DNA of 64,000 nucleotides from Prunus persica (taxonomy: Eukaryota > Streptophyta > Magnoliopsida > Rosales > Rosaceae). Made by a program: the position numbers and the translations under genes. Positions 20,210-32,807 of this stretch are shown here, piece after piece; position 1 is the stretch's first letter, and each line of letters begins with the position of its first letter. The stretch is from positions 5,062,439 to 5,126,438 of the forward strand of contig NC_034010.1 in NCBI RefSeq assembly GCF_000346465.2, in the 5' to 3' direction. The notes under the pieces are model-generated. The model did not search any database. It was not told the origin of the DNA and saw only the letters and a list, made by a program, of their open reading frames with translations.

Positions 20210-22460
20210 ATTCAACGATCCAACCGTAAGACTTGTTTGTATATACTTCAAGATCGTATACCCCAAAAATCACAAAAAATAAATATTCAGAGATCTAGTA
20301 ACGGGACAAAACTTTTCGATAGTTATAAATGAAAAATCACGATTTAACGGTTATTTTAACTCCGATTTTGATGATTTTTTTACAGGTACACTCCTTGACC
20401 CTATATGAATACAATGACTGAATTTGATCTTCAATTTAAAACATTTGCACTAGTGGATACCACAAAATCTTATGTTATATTTAACGAAAGTATAAATAAA
20501 CTCTTAATTATTAGTGAATATATTGTTTTGATGGCATATGCATTCTACGAAACTAGTTTCAACGATCCAACCATCAAACTTGTTTTTTTATACTTCGAGA
20601 TCATATACGCCAAAAATCGGAAAAAATAAACATTCATAGATCAAGTAATGGACAAAACTTTTCGACAGTTATAAATAAAAAATCATGATTTAACGGTTAT
20701 TTTAACTCCGACTTTGATGATTTTTTACAGCTACACTCCTTGACCCTATATGAATACAATGACTGAATTTGATCTTCAATTTAAAATATTTACACTAGTG
20801 GATACCACAAAATCTTATGTTATATTTAATGAAAGTATAAATAAACTCTTAATTGTTAGTGAATATATTATTTTGATGGCATACACATTCTACAAACCTA
20901 GTTTCAATGATCCAACCGTCAAACTTGTTTGTTTATACTTCGAGATCATATACGCCAAAAATTGGAAAAAATAAACATTCAGAGATCAAGTAAAGGGACA
21001 AAACTTTTCAACCGTTATAAATGAAAAATCACGATTTAACAGTTATTTTAACTCCAATTTTGATGATTTTTTACAGTTACACTCCTTGACCCTATATGAA
21101 TACAATGACTGAATTTGATCTTCAATTTAAAATATTTACACTAGTGGATACCACAAAATCTCTTAATTGTTAGTGAATATATTGTTTTGATGGCATACAC
21201 ATTCTACGAAACTAATTTTAACGATCCAACCGTCAACCTTGTTTGTTTATACTTCGAGATCATGTACGCCAAAAATCGAAAAAAATAAGCGTTCATAGAT
21301 CAAGTAACGGGACAAAACTTTTCGACGGTTATAAATGAAAAAATCATGATTTAACGGTTATTTTAACTCCAATTTTGATGATTTTTTACAGCTACACTCC
21401 TTGACCCTATATGAATACAATGACTGAATTTGATCTTCAATTTAAAATATTTACACTAGTGGATACCACAAAATCTTATGTTATATTTAATGAAAGTATA
21501 AATAAACTCTTAATTGTTAGTGAATATATTGTTTTGATGGCATACACATTCTACAAAACTAGTTTCAATGATCCAACTGTCAAACTTGTTTGTTTATACT
21601 TCGAGATCATATACGCCAAAAATCGGAAAAAATAAACATTCAGAGATCAAGTAAAGGGACAAAACTTTTCAACCGTTATAAATGAAAAATCACGATTTAA
21701 CAGTTATTTTAACTCCAATTTTGATGATTTTTTACAGTTACACTCCTTGACCCTATATGAATACAATGACTGAATTTGATCTTCAATTTAAAATATTTAC
21801 ACTAGTGGATACCACAAAATCTCTTAATTGTTAGTGAATATATTGTTTTGATGGCATACACATTCTACGAAACTAATTTTAACGATCCAACCGTCAAACT
21901 TGTTTGTTTATACTTCGAGATCATGTACGCCAAAAATCGAAAAAAATAAGCGTTCATAGATCAAGTAACGGGACAAAACTTTTCGACAGTTATAAATGAA
22001 AAAATCATGATTTAACGGTTATTTTAACTCCAATTTTGATGATTTTTTACAGCTACACTCCTTGACCCTATATGAATACAATGACTGAATTTGATCTTCA
22101 ATTTAAAATATTTACACTAGTGGATACCACCAAATCTTATGTTATATTTAACGAAAGTATAAATAAACTCTTAATTGTTAGCGAATATATTGTTTTGATG
22201 GCATATGCATACAAAAAAACTAGTTTCAACGATCCAACCGTCAAACTTGTTTGTTTATACTTCGAGATCATATATGCTAAAAATCGAAAAAAATAAACAT
22301 TCAAAGATCAAGTAATGGGACAAAACTCTTCGACGGTTATAATGAAAAATCACGATTTAACGGTTATTTTAACTCCGATTTTGATGATTTTTTAAAGCTA
22401 CACTCCTTGACCCTATATGAATACAATGAACTAATTCGATCGTCAATTTAAAATATATAT
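20210..22460. repeat. Higher-order tandem array: 345-bp and 315-bp units
   Basis: Unit starts (the ATG of ATGAATACAATG) fall at 20,405, 20,750, 21,096, 21,411, 21,757 and 22,072. Spacings are 345, 346, 315, 346 and 315, so the last units form two 661-bp dimers of a full unit plus a unit with a 31-bp internal deletion. Partial units flank both sides. Each full unit carries a 74-codon open frame with the same start and the ending AKNRKK or AKNWKK. The frame has no known domain, and the deleted units lose it, so it is more likely repeat sequence than a gene. Confidence 0.9.
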
Positions 22461-22689
22461 TTTCTAACAAAAACCCAGTCCAAACAACAATAATATATTT
22501 TTCTAACAAAAATCCGATCCGATTTAAAATAATAAATTTAAAGCTACTTAATAAATATATATACCGTTTAATTTCTTAAGTGTTATGCATACAAAATAAA
22601 AAACAAAAATAAATTGGTTTAGGTGACAAAATGTTTGGATTACGTCATGCAAAGATTTTAAAAAATAATTTTTTATTTTTATTTATTTT

Positions 22690-22930
22690 TATAAGGACTT
22701 TGCGCGACGAAGTTTACTTTTCGTCGCGCAAAATTGGTTGCGCAAGACTTTGAGCGACGATGTATTGTCGTCGCGCAAAAGTTTGTCGCGCGAAGTGACT
22801 TTGCGCGACGAATTATTTTTCGTCGCGCAAGACTTTGAGTGACGAAGTTTCAAGTTTCGTCGCGCAAAGTGACTTTGAACGACGAATAGTTTTTCGTCGC
22901 GCAAAATTTGGTCGCGCAATGGGTTTTTTT
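22690..22930. repeat. Subterminal GCGCGAC repeats, right end
   Basis: Inverted and direct copies of TTTGCGCGACGAA and TTCGTCGCGCAAAG up to the terminal TTTACTAGTG. Confidence 0.85.
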
Positions 22931-23616
22931 TACTAGTGTAACTTCTATTATTCTTCTGTCTATAGGAATTGTTAGGAAACAATAAAATAAGTTAGGAGAA
23001 AAAAGAATAGAAATCTGTATTAAGATATTGTCAAAAAAAATTCTGAGTTTTCCGAATTGGATTGGATACTGAAATTCTGAATTTTTTTGGAACGGAATTG
23101 GAATAGAATTTTCATTCTGAAATTTTTTGGATTGGAATTGTAATCCCCTGATTCCAATATGATCCGTCCGAAAATCAACCCTAGCCTAGTCTTTCAATGT
23201 TGTATCCATCTATTTACTTGATCATAACTAGATTATCAAATAACTTTCAATTTGATTTTGAGTGCCGATCCTTGAAAGAAGATATAAAAAATAAACGATC
23301 TCGATCATGGTGTCACTACAAAACAAATATCTTCTATAACGAAGGTGCTAACCGTCGTAAAATCTATTAGCGTACACGTAGAGGCTACGAATAACTTGCT
23401 ATCATCCATGTAATATCCCTTGCCTTTAATGAACAATGATTGTGACAAGTTACCTGAAAATAATTGAGATATTTAGTTATATACCTATTATTAGCACTAA
23501 TGTTATAGATAAACACTATACCATTTAACTTCTATAAGCAAACCCAAAAAAAACACTATTGCCAGCTATCCAATTTTTTAGTTTACTTAGTATACTAATT
23601 TTTGGTTTTACTCTTT

Positions 23617-23735
23617 TGTTTTGAGTGTTTTTGGGTTTTTTTGTGAGGTTTTAAGGTTGGGCTTGTTTTAAGAAAACCATTGGCAATTTTGTAAATTATA
23701 GGAAGTTCAAAGCCCCTTTGTTATGTTGTAAGTGA
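23617..23735. repeat. Dispersed repeat R1, copy 2 (inverted)
   Basis: The reverse complement begins TACAACATAACAAAGGGGCT and follows the sequence at 6600-6712 closely through AAAACCTCACAAAAAAAC. Confidence 0.6.
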
Positions 23736-25045
23736 GCTTATAGTTTTCATTTTTGCTCTTTTTTTTTTTTTTTTAAGAATTTTTTTTTCGCTCAATTGGT
23801 TGGTCTATTATTGCGTCTGTTTTGGGTACAATTCTTGGTCTATTATTGCAGCTGCTTTGGAGATGTTAAATTAAAAGGTGAAATTTGATTTTGACAGCTG
23901 ATGTGGCAATTCCAACCAATATGTCAATTTTATTCATTATTTTATTATAATTGGACTCACATATACACATTAATATGAAAGAGTAAAAAATTTAAAAGTG
24001 CTTCTAAACGAATCCTAAAATTAACTGAGTACACCATACTATCAAACTATTTATTGAATTACTAATTTACCCTATTATAAAATGACCAAAAAGAATATAT
24101 TCTATCCAATAGTTTTGAAATATAAATAAATAAATAAATATCTCATCAAACATAAAGACTGTCCCAACCCAACCCACTTACCCCACTACTAGCCAGCCAT
24201 GTGGTTCTATCTCTCTCTCTCTGAATTTTGGATGACGGACTCTCAAGAAGGCCTACGAAATGAAGTCCTCCATCGTTAGGAATCTCTCCTAACTCCAAAA
24301 CCACCCTCTAATGATAATCCAATTTCGATTTCTATGGGATAAAGCTTATCATTTATGCAATAGGGAATCATTTTATCAAATTCTAATCACTAATAATTTG
24401 CCACAAGTACTGTAATTGGTTGTCAACTGTAGGTACATAAGGGGGAAGGTTTGTGTGAGAGAAGAAAAGAGTGTGAGGGGCGGGGACCATGGCTGATAGT
24501 GGAGAGAGTGAGCGGCGTCAGCCATGGCTGGCAGGAGGCTGGGTTGAGAAGGAGGTAGTTATTGCTGGAACATTTTTATTTTTTATTTTTTATTTCATAA
24601 GTATTGGTTAAGAAGGTGCAAATGGTTAGTGAGTTTTAGGTTGATACAATTATGGTGTCGTGGACCTATTAGAATTCATTAGATTAATTTAATGGTTAGT
24701 ATTTGTTTAAAAAAGTGTTGTGTGATAGTGTATTAGGGTGTACTAGGAGTATTTTTGGTAGTTAAATATGGTGTCCTTAGTTAATTTTACATTTGAATTA
24801 AAATATTTGGGTGTACTTAGATCAAGGGGTGTACTTAGACAGATAATAGCTTATGTTTTCATAATGAGATGAAACCCTGAAGTAAAAAAATAAAATAAAA
24901 TAAAATATGAAATGACGCCTCACTGTGGTTACTGTCAAAAATAACGTTGAGATGACAGACTTCAAATCCTTGTCAACATTAACTCTTCAGTTGGAGCATT
25001 ATATGATGTTAAATTTTACCATTAAAACTCCACCTCACATTTTAG

Positions 25046-25137
25046 CATATCGGTTGGAGATACTCTTAAGGATGCAGAAGCAAATCCATAGCATATCGGT
25101 TGGAGATGCTCTTAAGGATGCATAAGCAAATCCTATC
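25046..25137. repeat. Tandem duplication, 46-bp unit
   Basis: CATATCGGTTGGAGATRCTC followed by TTAAGGATGCAKAAGCAAAT occurs at 25,046 and 25,092. Confidence 0.8.
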
Positions 25138-25230
25138 CATCATGAAAGCCCATAAAATTATGTTTACAGGCCCAATAGCTAAGCCCATTTATATATGTTA
25201 TCTGATCTTTCTTTGATATATATGTATATG

Positions 25231-25411
25231 AGTCCTGATCTCTTGGACTACAGGGGTCCAAGAAATTTATGGTCACTCACCGTTGGATGTAAATTCAACG
25301 GTTCACTCACTCTTGCACTCATTTTAAGAAACTTTTTTGAACCATTGGATTAATATCCAACGGTGGGTGACCACAATCTCTTGGACTCCTGTGGTCCAAG
25401 AGATCGGGACT
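25231..25411. mobile_element. MITE family B, copy 1 (AGTCCTGATCTCTTGGAC)
   Basis: A 181-bp element with inverted ends AGTCCTGATCTCTTGGACTA and GTGGTCCAAGAGATCGGGACT (read inward). The interior also pairs: ACTCACCGTTGGAT with ATCCAACGGTGGGT. It is flanked by ATATG/GATATG-type AT-rich sequence. A longer relative lies at 52,485. Confidence 0.85.
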
Positions 25412-26075
25412 GATATGTATATATAGTACCACCAATGAAAACCTTCATGCTCAGATAGGAGAAAACTTCATTCATAAAATTCTGGTTACAGGCCCAGCGG
25501 TTGTCTGGACTCATTCAACCATAAATTGCACATAATTTAGAGAGTTCAAGAACAAGAACATGTCTGGCAGTTGTGAACTGAGGAATATTTCTCCAGGGGG
25601 GTTGATGTGCAAATGTTCTCAATTTTTGTGCTTTGAGAAAAAAAAAATCCATAAAAATTAAAAGATACTATTATTCATGGTCCATAGAAAATAAAAAATA
25701 AAATTACAAGCTACAATTGTTCACAACTAGTTTCATATATCGTATCATCGTTTCATTACCTCCCATTCTGTCACAAGTGGACCTCACACAATATTCATAA
25801 CAAAAAAAAAAAAAGCTCTCTTCACTTATTCAATTGCAACCTGTAAAACTAAAATGAATGTAACAATCAAATACACATAATTAAATACTTTATCCCTCCA
25901 TGTCTCCACCATTTTTATGTGGGAAAGGCTGCTAATCAAATTCTTGGAGCTAAGGTCTCTATCAACATCTCAACAAGAACAGTGTGAAACCTCCACGGTC
26001 AACGAGGTCTCAACGAAAAAGCTACCAGGAGAGATGTAAAAACTAAAACAAGCCTATATAATGCCATATATGTAT
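25412..26075. other. Intergenic, nothing recognised
   Basis: AT-rich spacer with a poly-A run at about 25,802-25,814. No gene or repeat could be supported. Confidence 0.4.
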
Positions 26076-26487
26076 AGAACTTCAGTTGAGAGATCTTTCA
26101 AACCAACTTATTTTAGGGATATTTTTGAGAGCTAACTTTGTATTGTATTTCAGTGATACAAGCCGTCTATTTTCTAAATATTCCTTCAAAGATCATCTTC
26201 GTCAAAAAAAAAAAATTAAAAAATTAAAAATTGTTAAAACTAAAAACCATTTTGCCACTCAATTAATGGTTGAGATTTTAGTGTTTTCTTGAAGCACCGT
26301 ATTCGTCTATTTGTTAGCCACAACTAGATATCTTTATGGTTTTCAATTTGTCTAATTTGTTGCAAAGATGATCTATGAATGATAAAACAAACGATTCAAA
26401 TTGTTCAAATAGAATTCGTAGTGAACCCACAATAAGGTGTTATTCAAATAAAATATTTGAGAAATCTCTTAATTGAGGGAATCGTAC
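26076..26487. mobile_element. MITE family A, copy 2
   Basis: Starts AGAACTTCAGTTGAGAGATC and ends AATTGAGGGAATCGTACC before (TA)n. The interior shares the block ending TTGAAGCACCGTATTC with other copies and is the most diverged of the five. Confidence 0.7.
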
Positions 26488-27419
26488 CTATATATATATT
26501 GTAGATATATACATATGAATGGTGGCTAGTCTAGTTCATCACCATCTTGATCACCATCTCGATCACCTTAATTGAAGTGGATCGTACCTATATAATACGA
26601 TACTTGATCACCACACCTAGCGATCAATCAGTTCCCAAGTTATGGCATTCTTTCATTGCTTCCAAACTTCTATCCGAAATGGCGAGACAACAACAACAAG
26701 AGTAGGGTGTGATTGTTACCCAGGTTACGACATTGATTCACTGCTTCCCAACTACAACAAGAGTAAGGTGTGACTGTTAGGGTTTGTATACACAAAAAGT
26801 AACATGGTTCTATATGCAATGAGAGATATCCAATTTGGTTCTGTTATGTTGGTCCTAGCAGACTTGAAACCGCAGCTGAAATGGTTCAAGCCGATTTGGT
26901 CCGACTTAGTCAAATTAAAGGAAGAATGAAAACAAAAAAAAACCAAACCAAACCAAAGAAGTAAGTTGGGCCTAATTTGATCACGTGTCCGTTTTTTGTG
27001 CCTCGCACTAGTGACATGTTTAAATGCTAGAGAGAGATGTAAGAGTTTTCGGTCTCGATCATTAGTATATGGCTTTGTTGTGTGCTACCCATTAGGTAAA
27101 CCCGTGATATATTAATGAGAATGATAATATTGGGCTAGTAACTTCATAAATGGTGGACCCAATATCTATTATATAGTGGATGCTTAATAGCTTGACATGG
27201 TTCCTACTTGTGTTGGAGTAAGGGCTTTCCTTGATGGGTGAGAAACCTAATTATACGTTGGTATATAAGAAAGGTTCCTTCACTAGCAGCCTTACCGTTT
27301 TATGCTCCCCATTGTAGCCGTGCAAATACTAAATTGTAAGGAAGACTTTGCTGGTGTAGTATCAGGTTACTGCTCCACAATTTAGTATCTTATGTTGTAT
27401 GAAGATCGTATTGGGACTT

Positions 27420-27470
<51 letters not shown>

Positions 27471-28990
27471 ACAATTAAGGGTGTAGGCACTGCTAGGTGT
27501 CTTCAAAAAGGTGATAGAAGAAGCTTTGTCTTCCAAGGAGATGTTATAATTAGGGCTCCGAGGAGAAGTTCTGGAAACATATGTATGTATATACACACAC
27601 TTATCAACTGAGAGGGATACTTAGGGATTTGAAATATCCAAAATTAGCATTTTGAGTAGCAAAAGCATTCTCCTCATTTGAGGGAATAAACTCAAAACTA
27701 TCGTTATTATGGAATTTCTTTTATAAAGCAATGGAAGACTGAAATCTACTTCATTATAGAGATGGTGATTGGGTTGATTTGTCGATCATCAGAAAAGCAC
27801 AGAGTGGCACTAGGAAAGACAACTTCAGAAGCAATCATATAGCTGTCAGGAAGAGTTCTAAATGATTTAGAGCAAAAGATTAAAAAAAGCACGAAAAAAG
27901 CTACAGAAATTGATTGCCACAAGCATGAATATTCATCGCAAATATTTCGGTCAATCAGCCAGTAGAGAACCAAATGTGTCGCCATCGAAAACTTTAAAAA
28001 ATAATGATACATCTCCATCAACTACAACTTCACAAAAGCAATTGAGCAATTGACAGACATTTTGGCCCACCTTCGGGCCTCAACCTTCACCACCATGCCG
28101 GTTCGGATATGGAGAAAAATAGCCGATCTTGGTTCATTGTTGCCGTTAGTCGAGATAAGCTTCGATGCTGGTGAGAGCTGACTATATCTGGGGTCGTGGA
28201 GAGGAAGATCGATGAGATCTTAAGCCCCTGTTACGTTTAGGTTTTAATTTTTCAATGTGAGACATTTCTTCACATGAATCAGTTCAATCTATTTGGTTTT
28301 ATTGAAAGTAAATGGAATTTTTTTTTATAAAAAAAACAAACAAACAAACCATGCAATTCAATTTCAACCATTTAAATTGATTAATTACCCTTTAAATTTA
28401 TGAAATTTGATTGGTCTCTTTCTGACCATTGTGATCTCCTCTTCTTGCTGGACTATATATGCATGGGATCAACAATGATTTACTAATGGCTAGCAAGGCA
28501 AAGCTTTAACAAAAAAAAGGCAAATGCTTTAAACTTAAGTGCTTCTCTTTTCTTTCCCTTGGTGCGTGCGTTTTCGATTACTACGCCATTTGTGCAAAAA
28601 GATTGCACGCAGTTCGATAAGCCAAAATAGAGAAAGCTGTAAAGCAATGCACGTAATTGGTTTCATGTAAAGATATTCGTCAAATGTGTGACTAAAGATA
28701 TGAAATTTTTGACCAGAAACTTTTCAAATCGATGATGATGATCCAATAGATTCAATAATACAAGGCTTTTTGGTCAAAGAAATTATGCAACTTTTCCTCT
28801 ACGTGTGATGAAAGTTGCAAAAATAGCCAACACAAAATGTTTGTCCTTTGCTTAAAGCCTTAAAAGGTTGTCACCTAAGACACCATATGGTATATATTTA
28901 TTCTCTAAATTTTGAGTAAATGATCACTTGGTGGGAGAGTAGGTGGACCGTCAGTAAATTTGCTTCTATTGTAGGCAACAAAATTTGTGC
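26488..28990. other. Intergenic, no supported gene
   Basis: Contains a (GA)n tract (27,422-27,468) and a short hairpin at about 27,327-27,395 (ATACTAAATTGT paired with ACAATTTAGTAT). Frames of 64-91 codons here show no domains and read through low-complexity DNA. Confidence 0.45.
27422..27468. repeat. (GA)n microsatellite
   Basis: About 46 bp of uninterrupted GA. Confidence 0.9.
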
Positions 28991-28996
28991 ATTGAA

Positions 28997-29118
28997 AAGG
29001 ACTCACTAGCTAGTGCAGTAGTTTAGAGTAATTTGCTTCCCCAGTTAAAGTTTTAAATTTGATTAGTGTGCACGAGTTTAGTATATTATCGTCCCTCTCA
29101 ATAAAAAAGGTCTTGAAA
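28997..29118 (+). repeat. tRNA-derived SINE family S, copy 1 (diverged)
   Basis: AGGACTCACTAGCTAGTGCA, GAGTTTAGTATATTATCG and CCTCTCAATAAAAAAGGTC follow the copy at 31,211-31,340 in the same order. The B-box region is degraded here, so the call rests on that alignment. Confidence 0.6.
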
Positions 29119-29450
29119 TAAAAAATAAAAAATTTGTGCATCAATTTAAAAAATGTAGAAACTGGGTCTGTTGGATTGGAAAGCTTTCTCTTGCTAGTAC
29201 AATGAGATGGAAAGCCCTCCACTTAATCCATAAATCTATAGAAAGAAAATGAATGATTGGCCAGTGGAATGTCGTTTATGGTTTTAATTATAATACCTTG
29301 TTGTAATCATGGAGTGGTTATATATGCTTGATCTTGGATGAGTCCATTTTGGAGTACATGAAGGACTTGATTATAACATTGATTTGAGGGCATGCCTGGT
29401 GCTAAGATGAGTTTGATTACCATGAAAAAGTTAGAGGTGTTATGAATCAT
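29119..29450. other. Intergenic, nothing recognised
   Basis: Unremarkable AT-rich sequence. Confidence 0.4.
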
Positions 29451-29560
29451 CACTACTACAAAAAAAGGTCATAAACGACCGATTTTTTTTTCACCGTCGT
29501 GTAGATTGAAAATATATCTCCGTCTATCCTAGGTACCGCGACGACTATAAGCACATACCA
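29451..29560. mobile_element. CACTA terminus of the CGACGG family
   Basis: CACTACTACAAAAAAAGGTC at 29,451 is followed by CACCGTCGTGTAG and GCGACGACT motifs. The end and motif match the element that starts at 60,694. A possible partner end lies at about 34,236 (see 33,890-34,240). Confidence 0.65.
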
Positions 29561-31205
29561 AGAGTAATTATAATTAAGGGTAATTGGTTGAAAAAGACAG
29601 ATTATGTATGATCAAGATATTTGTATGTAGTGAGTGATAAACGATTGGATGGAAGTAAAGCTCAATTTGAACATTTACCTGAAAAAGGCTGATCAAATTG
29701 AAAAGAATTAAAGTTGGTTTAGGCCACCATTGTTGTACTTTTTATATATATATATAAAAATCAAACTTTGTCGCAGCCACTTAGCTGGTAAGATAATGCA
29801 CATAGGACATAAACTCAATCAAGCCCACCAGAGTTATTTAAAGCAGTATTAGATGGGATTTTCTTCTCAAAGCAATAGTATAAATTTCTTCTCTTTCCCA
29901 TTTTTGTCCCGTGCACGTAATTGGTTTTGTGGAAAGGTATTTTAATCTTGGCAACCCTTTTTATTTTCCAAAGAATTTTAAGACCAACCACGTGCATGAT
30001 CATCACGAGAAAATATCTGGCAATGACAGGAAGCATGATCGTGTATATGAGTGAGGAAAGAGGGAAGGGAGTGAACCGAAAGGGTTGGAGGGAAGGACAT
30101 TATGAAAGTTATTGGACCGCTAGGTGCAGATAGGATTATCCTTATTTCGTTAAAATAAAAACTCTTGTTGGACGAACAAAAAAAAAATTGAAAGTAACAC
30201 TTGAATCAAAAGCAACTTTCAAGGAAACTGAATGTCACAGGCATATACATGGTGTGTAGGTCCAAAGAAGAAGAAGAGGCACTGGTAAGTGTATCGATTG
30301 AAACAAGGTAGTGGGCAAAATAAACGGACTTCTATTGGTGATAATGAGATACATGCTTTTTAATAGTTTTTTTTGCACGATTGCTTTATTGTATCTCAAT
30401 TTTTTTGCTTTCCTAATTCACTTTTTGAACATAACAGCAAGAAGTTGCACGATGAATTTCGAGTCTCTGCATCTAACATCGCTATCAATACAAATAATTA
30501 AAACCAAAGGATCATGAAAGCTTGAACTTGAGATTAGATCAAAGAATCCTTTCCATCAAGAACTTATCTGTAAAATAGCGAGAAGGAATTCTGATGTCTT
30601 TGTGGATTGGAAAAGGGAAGAAAAAACAAAGGGAAAGTTTGAGAGCACAATGAAATTCAACACGCAAAAATTACAATAAGGGTAATGCTACACTTACCAT
30701 ATTTTTATCCTATATTTTTATACCACATGATGTGGCATGTCCATATCATATGCCACATCAATTAAATCAATAAAATGTATTTTAATAAAAAAAAAGTTTA
30801 ATTAATAGTTTTTTAAAGTGTTAATAAATCATAAAAGAAAAGAAAATATCAAATAATTTTAATTAATGTGGTTGTCCACCTCATCTGCCACATAAGGTAG
30901 TGTGGGAATATGGTATACAAATGTGGTAAGAGTAGTATTATTCTTACAATAATTTACTAAATTAATAAATTAAAAAATATAACTTATTATGAGACATGTA
31001 AAATTGGTATCAGTTTTGGGAATCAATTTCTAGGTGGATTAAACATGATGATAAATATTTCATATTTCATTATTGTCTTCCTCTATTATCAAAAACCATA
31101 TTGAAAGTGGTTTTTGGAAAGTTCAAAATTATATGAGCCCAAATAAAAATCACTTTAAATCTTTAATAACAAGGGTCTCCATTTAAAATTATTAATTTAC
31201 TTTGT
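29561..31205. other. Intergenic, no supported gene
   Basis: AT-rich sequence. A (TA)n run is at about 29,744-29,756. At 30,682-30,960 an imperfect inverted arrangement (ATTCTTAC...CCACATTTG against GGTAATGCTACACTTACC) brackets GATGTGGCA-type motifs and could be a small MITE, not resolved further. Confidence 0.4.
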
Positions 31206-31210
31206 AACAG

Positions 31211-31340
31211 CAAAGGACCCACTAGTGTAGTGGTTTGAAGTATTTACTTTCTCAGGCAAGATCCTGGGTTCAAGTCCTAGCATCTGTGCTGTGTGTGTGA
31301 GTTTAATATGCTATTGCCCTTTTCAATAGGAAAGGTCCTC
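31211..31340 (+). repeat. tRNA-derived SINE family S, copy 2
   Basis: The A-box-like TAGTGTAGTGGT and the B box GGTTCAAGTCC (31,267-31,277) stand in tRNA-like order. The 3' part, GAGTTTAATATGCTATTGCC and onwards, is shared with copy 1. Confidence 0.7.
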
Positions 31341-32807
31341 AAAAAATGCATATAAAGACCGACATGCTACCAGTAGCCTCATTAAAACCATCCTAAGAAA
31401 ATCACATGGGACAAACTCTAAGGTAGGAAAGAGTGTCACACATGTCGTAGACTAATAAGAGAATCCGATACAAAACAATAAAGACCGTTACAAACAAAAC
31501 ACTGAACAGAGACCAGCAAAACAGCCCACAAGAGAGGGCCACAAAACATCTCAACCTATCAAAAGAAGCCTTCTATGTAGTGAAGCTCTTAGTCCTTTGA
31601 CACCCGCACAAACGGCAAGAGAACCAACAATAGAAACCAGGAGAGGGCACAGAGGGAGAACACATAAGACAATAAGGAAGAACCCCTGAAAGGCACCCAC
31701 TTTTCTTCGGTCGGCCTAAAGCAAAGAATGGTTGCAAAGGATCAATAGAAACAAGGAAAGATAGAAGGATTACAAAACTGTAACATAACCTATAACTACA
31801 AAACTGTAACATAACCTATAACCTCCCCCTTAGGTTGCTTATGTTTGACACTAGATCTGGTAGAACATCAAGATCTTGTAAATTAGGCACATCCTGCAAA
31901 AGGGTAGAGTGTACAGGAGAACGGACGGATCTAGGGGGGATATCCATGGAGGGAACTAACCAAGGGGGATATCCATAGGAAGGGTTCCCATCATCGACCC
32001 ACAGAGAATCGGTGGAGGTAGTGTCAGGAAACGAATGTCATCCTCATTGAGACCAACTTGTCGACGAAGAGAATCAATGGCCTCCAAACCTTATGACAGC
32101 ATGATAAAGTAAGAGGTGAGACAGAATCCTGCGAACTCATCGCTATCATGGGAATGAGAACTCCATGGCCGATCAGTATGACTACCTTGGTCACCCGAGC
32201 CAGCCTGGGAAGAAGTACCATGTCCTTGAAAAGAAGAAGAAATAGACAAGGACCAGTGAGCCAATAGGTTTATCCCATAAATTGGTAGTGCCTTCCAAGT
32301 TCGCAAAAACAGAGGTCAGATATGCACGCAAATGTGGAGTGAGAGGGCCATGCGTAGCTTTAGATTTCTTGATACACACCTGAGTAGTCAAGCAGTTACT
32401 CATATTTAAACTCCACCATATTTTCCCTAACTTCCGAAAAGGTGACCAGTGTTCAATGAAGAAGAGGCAAAGTGGCATCAAAACGTATACAGAGATGGAT
32501 GAAGTAACCCACACAAATAGAACCATCACAGTTATCCACTCGAATAACCTCCCCCAATATAGCACCAATAACTCGAGCAACTGCAACTGTCATATAGAAA
32601 ACGAGGACACCATGTCATTGGACCCAAAAGGGAACTATGCGTCAGAGACATCGAATGCATATTACCATTATGTGGGAGATCAGCCAACAAGACCAAGGAA
32701 CCCTAGCCTTTGCTTCCTACTACCGCCAAGAAAACCAACCCACAAGGCAAAACTGAGACAAAGGAACCAAAAGATACAGAAGCTAAAAAGATGCAGGAAA
32801 CGGAGTT

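Larger units (their letters stand above)
18179..22938 (-). mobile_element. Non-autonomous CACTA element, copy 1 (GCGCGACGAAA family)
   Basis: Bounded by CACTACTACATTTTACA on the left and TTTTTTTACTAGTG on the right; both match the ends of the second copy at 42,357-45,970, which is in the opposite orientation. Strand is given relative to the internal leader. Order from the left: subterminal repeats, AT-rich spacer, GA-rich leader with an intron-like segment, a second block of subterminal repeats, a tandem array, and a last block of subterminal repeats. No transposase frame is present. The flanks ATA and TAA do not form the expected 3-bp target duplication. Confidence 0.9.
22939..25230. other. 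Intergenic region with transposon scraps
   Basis: Contains a possible truncated CACTA end at 23,314-23,420 (CACTACAAAACAAATA with an ACCGTCGTAAAA motif), dispersed repeat R1 copy 2, poly-T at about 23,760-23,775, a short (CT)n near 24,211, and a 46-bp tandem duplication at 25,046-25,137. No supported gene. Confidence 0.5.

Noticed and set aside
18195..22930. CRISPR-like array
   Set aside because: The repeats are palindromic transposon subterminal motifs with irregular, non-unique spacers, in plant DNA.
27327..27395. Possible microRNA hairpin
   Set aside because: The stem is only about 12 bp with a long loop, too short for a plant miRNA precursor.
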